Below are positions 9,432-18,935 of a stretch of DNA of 64,000 bases, piece by piece. Every line of letters starts with the position of its first letter. Positions within the stretch are counted from its first letter, which is position 1. Source of the DNA: Pseudomonas pudica (GTDB taxonomy: Bacteria; Pseudomonadota; Gammaproteobacteria; Pseudomonadales; Pseudomonadaceae). The notes under the pieces are model-generated. The model saw only the letters and a program-made list of their open reading frames with translations, did no database searches and was not told the DNA's origin. The DNA is taken from NCBI RefSeq assembly GCF_015680405.1, contig NZ_JADLJS010000018.1:1-64000 (forward strand), written 5' to 3'. The position numbers and the translations under genes were made by a program.

Positions 9432-10472
9432 CTAGCGTTTCACCCCTTCATGGTTATCCAGCGTATCCCGCGCAATCTCGCGCCCCAGGGCAATCAGCTC
9501 CGGCGCCTTGTAGAACTCGAAAAACCGGCACACCCGTTTGGGCACGTTGATCAGTACATCCGGCGGATAGCCGGCGATCTTGTACTGCGCCAGCGAGGTC
9601 TGCATGACCTCGAAGCTCTGGTTGATCAGGTCCAGCAGTGAAGCGGGCCCCACATTGTCGATGATGAACGAGCCGGTCGCCGACTTCGGCGCGCCTTCGC
9701 GCTCCGGAGCCGCCGCCGGTTGCTGGCCTTCCGGGTCGGCGGCATCGGCCAGCCACGGGTTCGGCTGCGCCAGCCCTTCGGCGACGATTTCCTGCTCGAT
9801 GCGGATCAGCTCCTCGGCCGGCTTGCGCCGGAACGGCAAGCGCGAGCCCAGCGAACTGAGCAGCGCATCGAAACGCATCTTGAATGCCGCCGGGCGTTCG
9901 ATCACCGGTAACTGATACTGCTTCTGGTTGGTGGCGTTGAGATTGACCGCGATGATCAGGTCGCAGTGGCTGGACACCACCGGCACGATCGGCAGCGGGT
10001 TGAGGATGCCGCCATCGACCAGCATGCGGTTGCCTTGCATCACCGGGGTGAACAGGCTGGGGATGGCTGCCGACGCGCGCATGGCCTGGTGCAGGCAGCC
10101 CTCCTGGAACCAGATTTCCTGCTGGTTGGTGAGGTCGGCTGCAACCGCCGTGTAAGGGATGCGCAATTGCTCGATGTTGATCTCGCCGACGATCTTGCGG
10201 ATCTGCCCGAACACCTTGTCGCCGCGAATTGCGCCAAGACGAAAGCTGACGTCGACCAGACGCAACACATCCAGGTAGTCGAGGCTCTCGATCCAGTTGC
10301 GGTAGTCTTCCAGCTTGCCGGCGGCATAGATGCCGCCGATCACCGCGCCCATGGAGCAGCCGGCGATGCAGGCAATGTCGTAGCCGCGGCGCTCGATTTC
10401 CTCGATCACGCCGATGTGTGCATAACCCCGGGCTCCACCCGATCCCAGTACCAGTGCCACGCGTTTGCTCAT
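9432..10472 (-). CDS. Patatin-like phospholipase family protein (RssA-like)
   Basis: This 346-residue cytoplasmic protein has the patatin Ser-Asp dyad: the oxyanion segment GSGGARGYAHIGV at the N-terminus, nucleophile Ser40 in GCSMG, and the aspartate in the DGGILNPLP motif near residue 160. Such proteins are predicted serine acyl hydrolases; the physiological substrate is unknown. A low-complexity segment rich in Pro, Ala and Glu lies near 240-265. The ATG follows GGGGAACG. It is transcribed alone toward ppiD with a REP pair between the two 3' ends. A second, unrelated-looking patatin-like gene is at 49357-50436. Confidence 0.88.
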   Translation of the reverse strand: MSKRVALVLGSGGARGYAHIGVIEEIERRGYDIACIAGCSMGAVIGGIYAAGKLEDYRNWIESLDYLDVLRLVDVSFRLGAIRGDKVFGQIRKIVGEINIEQLRIPYTAVAADLTNQQEIWFQEGCLHQAMRASAAIPSLFTPVMQGNRMLVDGGILNPLPIVPVVSSHCDLIIAVNLNATNQKQYQLPVIERPAAFKMRFDALLSSLGSRLPFRRKPAEELIRIEQEIVAEGLAQPNPWLADAADPEGQQPAAAPEREGAPKSATGSFIIDNVGPASLLDLINQSFEVMQTSLAQYKIAGYPPDVLINVPKRVCRFFEFYKAPELIALGREIARDTLDNHEGVKR

Positions 10473-10651
10473 GAACGTTCCCCGGCCAGTGCAACCATGG
10501 TCCTACAATGCACCCATCGCCACCTGTGCTTCAATGTGCATCGCGCTGAGCTACTGTAATAAAACTGGCTGGGCCAAGCTGGCCGGGCGGGGCACTTTTC
10601 AGCTGCCGGGGCGTCGAACAGCCACTGTTTTTTTCCATTGAGGTATTACCG

Positions 10652-10930
10652 ATGAAAGCCTGGATCTGCCTTCCACTGATTGCCTTGGCCCTCGCTGGCT
10701 GCGCGGGCAAGACGGCCTACCGCGAGAGTTGCGCGACCCAACTGGATGCCGCTTGGAAGGAACTGGACCTGGCCAAGGCCGAAGGCTTTGCCGGTGCCGT
10801 GAGTTACTCCAAGGCCTTGTCGCTACTGACCGGGGCCAAGACCCAGCAGCAGTTCGAAGGTTATGAAAGCTGTACCAGAAAAGCCGAAAAGGCCCGCTTC
10901 TACATTCGTGAATCTCGCGCCGGGCGCTGA
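10652..10930 (+). CDS. Small putative lipoprotein
   Basis: The 92-residue product has a lipoprotein signal peptide with lipobox LAGC (Cys17), then a basic helical domain with two further cysteines (C27 in RESCATQ and C74 in YESCTRK) that could form a disulfide in the periplasm. The residue after the lipid Cys is Ala, which suggests outer-membrane sorting. The ATG follows GAGGTATTACC. The CHAD gene begins 17 bases downstream, so the two are probably co-transcribed. Function unknown. Confidence 0.8.
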   Translation: MKAWICLPLIALALAGCAGKTAYRESCATQLDAAWKELDLAKAEGFAGAVSYSKALSLLTGAKTQQQFEGYESCTRKAEKARFYIRESRAGR

Positions 10931-10947
10931 TCAAGGAGCGTCTTTCA

Positions 10948-11727
10948 ATGTCTGCCATGCTTGATCATGTGGTCGCCCAGATAGTGGCCTTGCAGGTGCG
11001 CCTGCTGGCTTGCCGCGAGCGCCTGGCTGCCGATACCGACAGCGAGGCCTTGCATGACCTGCGCACCACCCTGCGGCGCCTGCGCAGCCTGCTGCGGCCG
11101 CTGCGTGGGCTGCCGGGGGTAGAGCAACTGGAGGCCGCCGCCAAGTCGTTGGGTACCCTCACCACGCCGTTGCGTGACCGTGAAGTGCTGGCGGCCGAAC
11201 TGATCGGGCGTGGTTTTGCCGAGGCCGGGCAGCGGCGCCTGGAAGGGCGTGACAGAACCTTCGCCAGTGTTGCCGCCAGCCCGCAGCTGACCCGGGTGCT
11301 GGCGATTGTCGACGCGTTTCCGCTGTTCCTGCGTGCAGCCGACCGCGAAGGCCTGGTCAAGGCGCTGGAAAAGCGTATCGACAAACGCCTGGTCAAACAG
11401 TGGCGCAAGTTGCACAAGGCGCTGCAGGACCCGGCCCACGATCGCCACCGCCTGCGTCTGCTCATCAAGCGTGCGCGCTATGGCGATGAGGCCTATCCGC
11501 AGCTCGACCATGCGGGCAAGCAGTTGCGGCGCTTGCTTAAGCAGGCCCAAGGCGACCTGGGTGACTGGCACGATCGTCTGCAATGGCTGCTGCAGGCACG
11601 CGACCATGCCGACCTGGCACTGTGCAAGGCCGCCTGGGAGGAGGAATTGCACGAGGCCGAGCGCCATTCGGATGTGACGCTGGATGCACTGCAGCAGGCG
11701 CTGGCGCGCCGAAAGCCCGAAAAATGA
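10948..11727 (+). CDS. CHAD domain-containing protein
   Basis: CHAD domains are helical bundles rich in conserved His and basic residues, thought to bind polyphosphate or other phosphorylated ligands. The 259-residue product shows the repeated pattern HDLRTTLRRLRSLLRPL near the N-terminus and, further on, HRLRLLIKRARYGDEA and DLGDWHDRLQWLLQ, which fit the two halves of the domain. The start ATG has AAGGAG 11 bases upstream. It follows the small lipoprotein gene closely; no CYTH domain or polyphosphate kinase gene is adjacent. No membrane segment is visible. Confidence 0.85.
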   Translation: MSAMLDHVVAQIVALQVRLLACRERLAADTDSEALHDLRTTLRRLRSLLRPLRGLPGVEQLEAAAKSLGTLTTPLRDREVLAAELIGRGFAEAGQRRLEGRDRTFASVAASPQLTRVLAIVDAFPLFLRAADREGLVKALEKRIDKRLVKQWRKLHKALQDPAHDRHRLRLLIKRARYGDEAYPQLDHAGKQLRRLLKQAQGDLGDWHDRLQWLLQARDHADLALCKAAWEEELHEAERHSDVTLDALQQALARRKPEK

Positions 11728-11804
11728 CCGATATGCGGGCTGATCGGCAAAGGTTTGCTGGCTAGGATGGACAGACCTTTTTCGCTACAGGTAGGAGCCG
11801 GCCA

Positions 11805-12602
11805 ATGAATTTCAAGCAACTGCTCGACGCCGTGCGGGCCAACCCCGAATCTGTGAGCGTCCCGCCAAGCTGGACCCAGGGGCGCGCCGCCTTTGGCGGA
11901 CTGATGGCTGCCATGGTGTATGAAACCATGCGTCAGAAAATCTCCGATGACCGCCCCGTGCGTTCGTTGGCCATCAGCTTTGTGGCGCCTGCCGCAGCGG
12001 ACGTACCAATCCGCTTCGATGTGGAGGTGCTGCGTGAAGGCAAGGCGGTCAGTACCTTGCTGGGCCGTGCCGTTCAAGACGGCCAGGTGGTGACCTTGGT
12101 GCAGGGCAATTTTGGCGCAGGGCGGCCATCAGTGGTCGATGTGCCGGCGCTGCCGGCCACGGAAATGAAAGCGCTCGAAGACGCGGCCCCCGAGCTGCCC
12201 CATATCAATGGCGTTACCCCGGAGTTCATGCAGCATGTGGCCCTGCGCTGGGCGGTGGGTGGGTTGCCGTTCAGTGGCAACCAGTCGCGTCAGATGGGCG
12301 GCTGGGTACGTTTGCGGGGAGTGGCCGAAGAACCGGTCAACGAGGCGCATCTGCTGGCGTTGGTCGATGCCTGGCCACCGAGCCTGATGCCGTTTCTCAA
12401 GCAGCCGGCTGCCGGCAGCACGTTGACCTGGACCATCGAATTCATGCAGCCCACGGCGCAGCTATCGACGCTGGACTGGTGCCGTTATTGCGTGGAAACC
12501 GAACATGCGCGGGATGGTTATGGGCATGCCGCCGCTGAGTTGAGGACGGCGCAGGGCGAACTGCTGGCCTTGAGCCGGCAGACGGTTACCGTGTTTGCCT
12601 GA
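11805..12602 (+). CDS. Acyl-CoA thioesterase family protein (double hotdog)
   Basis: The 265-residue product looks like a tandem hotdog-fold thioesterase of the TesB-like/4HBT_3 class. The N-terminal hotdog contains GRAAFGGLMAAMVYETM and the C-terminal hotdog contains TLTWTIEFMQP. These enzymes hydrolyse acyl-CoA thioesters; the chain-length preference cannot be read from sequence. The ATG follows TAGGAG with an 8-base spacing. The gene appears to be its own unit and is followed by an imperfect REP pair. Confidence 0.82.
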   Translation: MNFKQLLDAVRANPESVSVPPSWTQGRAAFGGLMAAMVYETMRQKISDDRPVRSLAISFVAPAAADVPIRFDVEVLREGKAVSTLLGRAVQDGQVVTLVQGNFGAGRPSVVDVPALPATEMKALEDAAPELPHINGVTPEFMQHVALRWAVGGLPFSGNQSRQMGGWVRLRGVAEEPVNEAHLLALVDAWPPSLMPFLKQPAAGSTLTWTIEFMQPTAQLSTLDWCRYCVETEHARDGYGHAAAELRTAQGELLALSRQTVTVFA

Positions 12603-12631
12603 CCGAACCTGGGAGCGCGTTGCGCTCCAAT

Positions 12632-12720
12632 CGCGACACAAGGCCGCTCCCACAGGATCGCGTAAATTTCAGGACATGCGCGGTTCTTGTGGGAGGCGGC
12701 CTTGCGTTGCGATTGGGCTG
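12632..12720. repeat. Imperfect inverted REP pair (CGACACAAGGCCGCTCCCACAGG family)
   Basis: One copy at about 12632-12655 and a diverged inverted copy at about 12688-12720 (TGTGGGAGGCGGCCTTGCG) lie between the convergent thioesterase and Mpo1-like genes. The better-preserved form of this family is at 38311-38380. Confidence 0.7.
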
Positions 12721-12739
12721 CAGAGCAGCTCCAATGGCA

Positions 12740-13108
12740 TCAGCGCCGATGCTTGTGTCGTTCCCGCCAGGCCTTCCACCAGGCCCCGCTCAGCAAGAAA
12801 CGCGGAAAGGTGATGAACTGCTCGGTCAGCAGGCGTTGCACGGCATCCTTGCGGTTGGCGAAGGGCTCGGGTTGCTCGGCTTCCAGGCGATGCCCCTGGC
12901 GCTGCAGGCCCAGGCCGGCGATCAAGGCAATGATGCCAACGGCAATCTGGCCCAGATCCAGACCGAACAGGCCGGACAGAATCAGCAACGCGCCAAGGAT
13001 GAACAACGGCACGGCGATCAGGTGCAATACCAGATTGGCCGGGTGGCGGTGGTTGTGGTGGTAGCCGCGCCATTGCCAGGCGGGCAGGTTGGGCAGGCGT
13101 TTGCTCAT
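12740..13108 (-). CDS. Mpo1-like (DUF962) membrane protein
   Basis: The 122-residue product contains the His-rich signature YHHNHRHPANLVLHLIAVP and two hydrophobic segments (about 28-50 and 53-72), as in the DUF962/Mpo1 family. Yeast Mpo1 is an iron-dependent dioxygenase of 2-hydroxy fatty acids; whether the bacterial relative does this is inferred. The start at 13108 is preferred because GAGAGG lies at proper spacing; the ATG six bases upstream (13114) is almost in contact with it. The basic C-terminus (WRERHKHRR) is probably cytoplasmic. Confidence 0.75.
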   Translation of the reverse strand: MSKRLPNLPAWQWRGYHHNHRHPANLVLHLIAVPLFILGALLILSGLFGLDLGQIAVGIIALIAGLGLQRQGHRLEAEQPEPFANRKDAVQRLLTEQFITFPRFLLSGAWWKAWRERHKHRR

Positions 13109-13183
13109 GGGCATTTCCTCTCGGTCATGCCCAAAGCTTAGTGCGCCCCCCAGGCGGGGGCCAATCGAGGCTGGCTATGGTGA

Positions 13184-14662
13184 CTATAGCTTGAGCTGGC
13201 CAATGGCTTTGTTCAGTTCACCTGCCAGGGTTGCCAGTTCGCTGCTGGTGGTCGCCGAGCCCACGGTCTGATGCACGGTCTGCTCGGTGACATCGCGAAT
13301 GCTTACCACGGCGCGGTTCATTTCCTCGGCCACCTGGCTTTGCTGCTCGGCGGCCACGGCAATCTGGGTGTTGCTTTCGCGCATCTGCGCCACGGCACCG
13401 GTAATCTCTGCCAGTGCTTCGCCGGCCTCCTGGGCCTGCCTGACACAGTCGTCGGCCTTGTACGAGCTTTTCTGCATGAACTCCACTGCATCTCGGGTGC
13501 CCGACTGCAGGGCGGAGACCATGGTGGTGATCTCGTCGGTGGAGTTTTGCACGCGCTTGGCCAGGTTACGTACTTCATCGGCCACCACGGCAAAGCCGCG
13601 GCCCAGGTCGCCGGCGCGCGCTGCTTCGATGGCGGCATTGAGCGCCAGCAGGTTGGTCTGTTCGGCGATGCTGTGGATCACGCTGACAACGCCATTGATC
13701 TTCTGGCTGTCTTCAGCGAGCTGGCGAATCATCTCGGCAGTTTGCTGAACGCCGCTGGACAGCCCGGAAATCGAATCCTGCACCCGGCTGACCACCTCCT
13801 GGCCGCTACCGGCCAGGGCATCGGCGGTTTGTGACAGATCACGGGTGGCGCCGGCGTGCTGGGCGATGTGGTGCACCGTAGCCGACATTTCGTTGATGGC
13901 GGTAGCGGCCTGGTCGGTCTCGCTCTGCTGGCCGAGCATGCCGTGGCGCACGTCGCTCATGCTCGCAGCCAGGCGCGCGGCACCGGAGTCCAGTTGCGCG
14001 GCGGTGTGGGCGACGGTACTGACCACGCGGTGGTAGGTCGCCTGCATGGCATTGAAGGCCCCGGCCATCTGGCCGACCTCGTCGCCACAGGCCAGTGGCA
14101 CGCGGGCCGACAGGTCGCCGGTTTTTTCCACGTGCAGCATCACGTCCTTGAGGGTGTTGAGCTGGCTGAGCAGGAAGCGGATCAGCAACTGCGAGGCGCC
14201 GAGCATCGCCAGCATCAGGATCAGCACGCATACCGCGTAGTTGCTGAAGCGGTCGAAGAACACCTGACGCAGGCTTGGCGACTGCGCCAGCACGGCTATT
14301 TGCTGGTCGCCGTTGCGCAGCACCTGCGCACCCTGTAGCGGGTTGTTGCCCAAGAGCCGGGCGGCGGGCAGTTCGACCCAGCCTTGGGCATTGCGCAGGG
14401 CCTCGAGGGGTTCACCCGCGAAGGTGGGTGTTTGCCCGGCTGACCAGCTGATGACGTTGGCCGGGCGGGGCAGCGGCTGGCCGGCCGGCCAGGCAGCCAG
14501 CAGTTGGGCCTGCGCGGCCGCCTGGGCCTGCGCGGCCTCGGCGCGGGCGCGCTGCTCCAGGTGCACGGCATAGAGCACCAGCAGCAGGGTTGTGACAAAG
14601 GCCACCGCGTTGACGGCCCAGAACTTGTACTTCAGGGAAACATTGCTAAGCCAGGCACCCAT
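13184..14662 (-). CDS. Methyl-accepting chemotaxis protein
   Basis: The 492-residue chemoreceptor has membrane segments at about 14-30 and 143-162, a short periplasmic sensor region of roughly 110 residues between them, a HAMP linker, and a long cytoplasmic signalling domain with the conserved hairpin tip around [32 protein letters not shown]. It would relay ligand binding to CheA/CheW. The small periplasmic part gives no clue to the ligand, and the C-terminal pentapeptide for CheR docking is absent. No che genes are adjacent, as is usual for Pseudomonas receptors. Confidence 0.93.
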   Translation of the reverse strand: MGAWLSNVSLKYKFWAVNAVAFVTTLLLVLYAVHLEQRARAEAAQAQAAAQAQLLAAWPAGQPLPRPANVISWSAGQTPTFAGEPLEALRNAQGWVELPAARLLGNNPLQGAQVLRNGDQQIAVLAQSPSLRQVFFDRFSNYAVCVLILMLAMLGASQLLIRFLLSQLNTLKDVMLHVEKTGDLSARVPLACGDEVGQMAGAFNAMQATYHRVVSTVAHTAAQLDSGAARLAASMSDVRHGMLGQQSETDQAATAINEMSATVHHIAQHAGATRDLSQTADALAGSGQEVVSRVQDSISGLSSGVQQTAEMIRQLAEDSQKINGVVSVIHSIAEQTNLLALNAAIEAARAGDLGRGFAVVADEVRNLAKRVQNSTDEITTMVSALQSGTRDAVEFMQKSSYKADDCVRQAQEAGEALAEITGAVAQMRESNTQIAVAAEQQSQVAEEMNRAVVSIRDVTEQTVHQTVGSATTSSELATLAGELNKAIGQLKL

Positions 14663-14769
14663 GGGCAGGTCTTCTCTGAGTTGAGCGGGAACAATATTGG
14701 CAAGGTGCCATCATTGTGCCTACGTGCGCCATGGAGTTTGTTGATGCATATCAACACCAAGCACCAGCC

Positions 14770-14864
14770 CCTGTAGGAGCAGCCTTGTGCTGCGAAGGGG
14801 CAGGCAAGGCCAACCGAATGTTGTAGCTGTCATGGCCTCTTCGCAGCACAAGGCTGCTCCTGCA
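14770..14864. repeat. Inverted REP pair (GCAGCACAAGGCTGCTCCTACAGG family)
   Basis: Copies at 14770-14797 and 14839-14864 are inverted relative to each other with a few mismatches. They lie between the chemoreceptor start and the 3' end of the TatD gene. A related pair is at 31903-31967. Confidence 0.8.
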
Positions 14865-14880
14865 AAGGGGCGCGTCGGGT

Positions 14881-17243
<2,363 letters not shown>

Positions 17244-17246
17244 AAG

Positions 17247-17311
17247 ATCGATTTTATCGATTGTTATGTTGGATTATTTGCGGTTTTCATATCTATAGAA
17301 CCGATTATGAT
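17247..17311 (+). promoter_or_regulatory. AT-rich promoter region of the DoxX gene with palindrome
   Basis: The perfect dyad ATCGAT-TTT-ATCGAT lies at 17247-17261. TATGAT (17306-17311) could be a -10 with the weak -35 TTTTCA (17284-17289) 16 bases upstream. The stretch is clearly AT-richer than its surroundings. Confidence 0.4.
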
Positions 17312-17356
17312 GGCGCCCATCCCAACACAACTTTCCCGCTTCAAGGAGTCTTCGAC

Positions 17357-17794
17357 ATGAACAACGCCACCCTCAACGCTCTGTTCTCCACCCGTGCCGG
17401 CGCTGGCCTGAGCGTCATCCGTATCCTGGTCGGCATCATCTTCATTGCGCATGGTGCGCAAAAACTGTTCGGCATGTTCGGTGGCTATGGCCTGGAAGGC
17501 ACCGGTCAGTGGATGGAGAGCATCGGCCTGGCCCCGGGTTACCTGATGGCTCTGCTGTCCGGTAGTGCCGAGTTCTTCGGCGGCCTGGCCCTGGTGATCG
17601 GCCTGCTGGCCCGCCCGGCGGCCCTGGTGCTGGCGGTGACCCTGGTGGTGGCGATCCTCACGGTGCACATCGGCAACGGCCTGTTCATGTCCAACAACGG
17701 CTATGAGTTCGGCCTGGCCCTGCTGGCTGGCACCGTCGCGGTGCTGATCGAAGGCGCTGGCCGCTTCTCGCTGGACCGCCTGATCGCCCGCTGA
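17357..17794 (+). CDS. DoxX family membrane protein
   Basis: The 145-residue product is a small integral membrane protein with four hydrophobic helices (about 18-35, 55-72, 80-100 and 112-132) and the family signatures RILVGIIFIAHGAQKLFG and GLEGTGQW. DoxX/DoxD-like proteins are linked to quinone or redox stress in some bacteria, but the function here is inferred. The ATG follows AAGGAGTCTTCGAC. It is a single-gene unit with its own AT-rich promoter and a strong downstream hairpin. Confidence 0.9.
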   Translation: MNNATLNALFSTRAGAGLSVIRILVGIIFIAHGAQKLFGMFGGYGLEGTGQWMESIGLAPGYLMALLSGSAEFFGGLALVIGLLARPAALVLAVTLVVAILTVHIGNGLFMSNNGYEFGLALLAGTVAVLIEGAGRFSLDRLIAR

Positions 17795-17808
17795 TACATC
17801 GTAAATTC

Positions 17809-17858
17809 CAAGATACAAGCCGCAGGCCGATCACTTTCGGCTTGAGGCTTGTATCTTG
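17809..17858. terminator. Long hairpin after the DoxX gene
   Basis: CAAGATACAAGCC (17809-17821) and GGCTTGTATCTTG (17846-17858) are exact inverted complements of 13 bases, enclosing a smaller GGCCGA / TCGGCT dyad. It probably ends the DoxX transcript. The rest of 17795-18015 shows no gene. Confidence 0.65.
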
Positions 17859-18015
17859 CCGCTTGTAGCTCTAGCATACCGCCTGCGCCGATTTAAACAG
17901 CTACTTGCGGGGCGCAGGAAAACCCCTCCGGGTCATCCGAAATACCGCTAAAGCGCTGGTTCGGTGACGCCTCCCACCGCTGCCCAGCGGGATTCGCGAG
18001 GCGGAGAGAAGCTCC

Positions 18016-18324
18016 ATGAGTTGCCCACGTACCAGTGTCTGTTTGAGCCCCTTGCCTGCCAGCCAGGCATCCCGCACACCGCGCATCCTGCTCGGCGGCC
18101 AGCATCAACCCACTCTTTTACGTCACCTTGAAGGCCTGTCCCGGCGCAAGGGCCAGGCGCGTGCATTTCTGATCCAGTTCGCCGATACCGGCTGCCACCT
18201 CGCACAGTATGGCAATGACCGTTTCGACCTGGCCGTGATCCAGGCCCCGGCACCGGACGAGGCCGCCGAAATCATCGGCCACCTCACCCGTATCGCGCGC
18301 CAAGGCCTGATTACCCGCCGCTGA
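18016..18324 (+). CDS. Conserved hypothetical protein upstream of greB
   Basis: The 102-residue product is basic and has no signal peptide or membrane helix. The central part (QHQPTLLRHLEGLSRRKGQARAFLIQFADTGCHLAQYG) reads like a small alpha/beta domain, but I do not recognise a family. GGAGAG stands 8 bases before the ATG. The stop codon at 18322-18324 overlaps the start of the greB Shine-Dalgarno sequence, so greB is probably translationally coupled to it. Confidence 0.7.
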   Translation: MSCPRTSVCLSPLPASQASRTPRILLGGQHQPTLLRHLEGLSRRKGQARAFLIQFADTGCHLAQYGNDRFDLAVIQAPAPDEAAEIIGHLTRIARQGLITRR

Positions 18325-18335
18325 GGAGCGTGCAG

Positions 18336-18809
18336 TTGAGTACCAACATCATCACCGCGGAAGGCCATGAGGCGCTGAAGAAAGAACTGGACCACCTGTG
18401 GCGGGTATACCGCCCGGAGATTACCCAGAAGGTTACCTGGGCGGCATCGCTGGGCGATCGCAGCGAGAACGCCGACTACCAGTACAACAAGAAGCTGCTG
18501 CGTGAGATCGACCGCCGGGTGCGTTACCTGCGCAAGCGTCTTGAAGATGTGAAGGTGGTGGCCTACTCGCCGCAGCAAGAGGGCAAGGTGTTCTTCGGTG
18601 CCTGGGTGGAGATCGAGAACGACGAGGGCGAGACCATGAAGTTTCGCATCGTCGGGTATGACGAGATCTATGGGCGCAATGACTACATCTCGATCGACTC
18701 GCCCATGGCTCGCGCCTTGCTGAAAAAGGAGGAGGGTGATGAGGTGGTGGTGCACACACCTACCGGTGAAGCGACCTGGTATGTAAACAGCGTCAGCTAC
18801 GGGCAATGA
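18336..18809 (+). CDS. greB: Transcription elongation factor GreB
   Basis: GreB rescues backtracked RNA polymerase by stimulating transcript cleavage. The 157-residue product has the N-terminal coiled coil with the acidic tip region (AASLGDRSENADYQYNKKLLREID) and the C-terminal FKBP-like domain. The start is read as TTG at 18336, because GAGGAG lies at 18323-18328 with 7-base spacing and translation from it gives STNIITAEGHEALKKELD, the normal family start; the GTG six bases upstream abuts the ribosome-binding site. Confidence 0.95.
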   Translation: MSTNIITAEGHEALKKELDHLWRVYRPEITQKVTWAASLGDRSENADYQYNKKLLREIDRRVRYLRKRLEDVKVVAYSPQQEGKVFFGAWVEIENDEGETMKFRIVGYDEIYGRNDYISIDSPMARALLKKEEGDEVVVHTPTGEATWYVNSVSYGQ

Positions 18810-18823
18810 GTCGATGTTGCCTG

Positions 18824-18925
18824 TGCCGGCCTCTTCGCGGGTAAACCCGCTCCCACAGGTTCACCACGGTACTTGAAACCTGTGTCGGACCTGTGGGGGC
18901 GGGTTTACCCGCGAAGAGGCCGGCA
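18824..18925. repeat. Inverted REP pair (CGCGGGTAAACCCGC core)
   Basis: Copies at 18824-18859 and 18890-18925 are inverted complements with one mismatch, 30 bases apart. The sequence, orientation and spacing repeat the pair at 9315-9416. It lies between the convergent greB and ABC permease genes. Confidence 0.9.
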
Positions 18926-18935
18926 CAGGCTGTCA

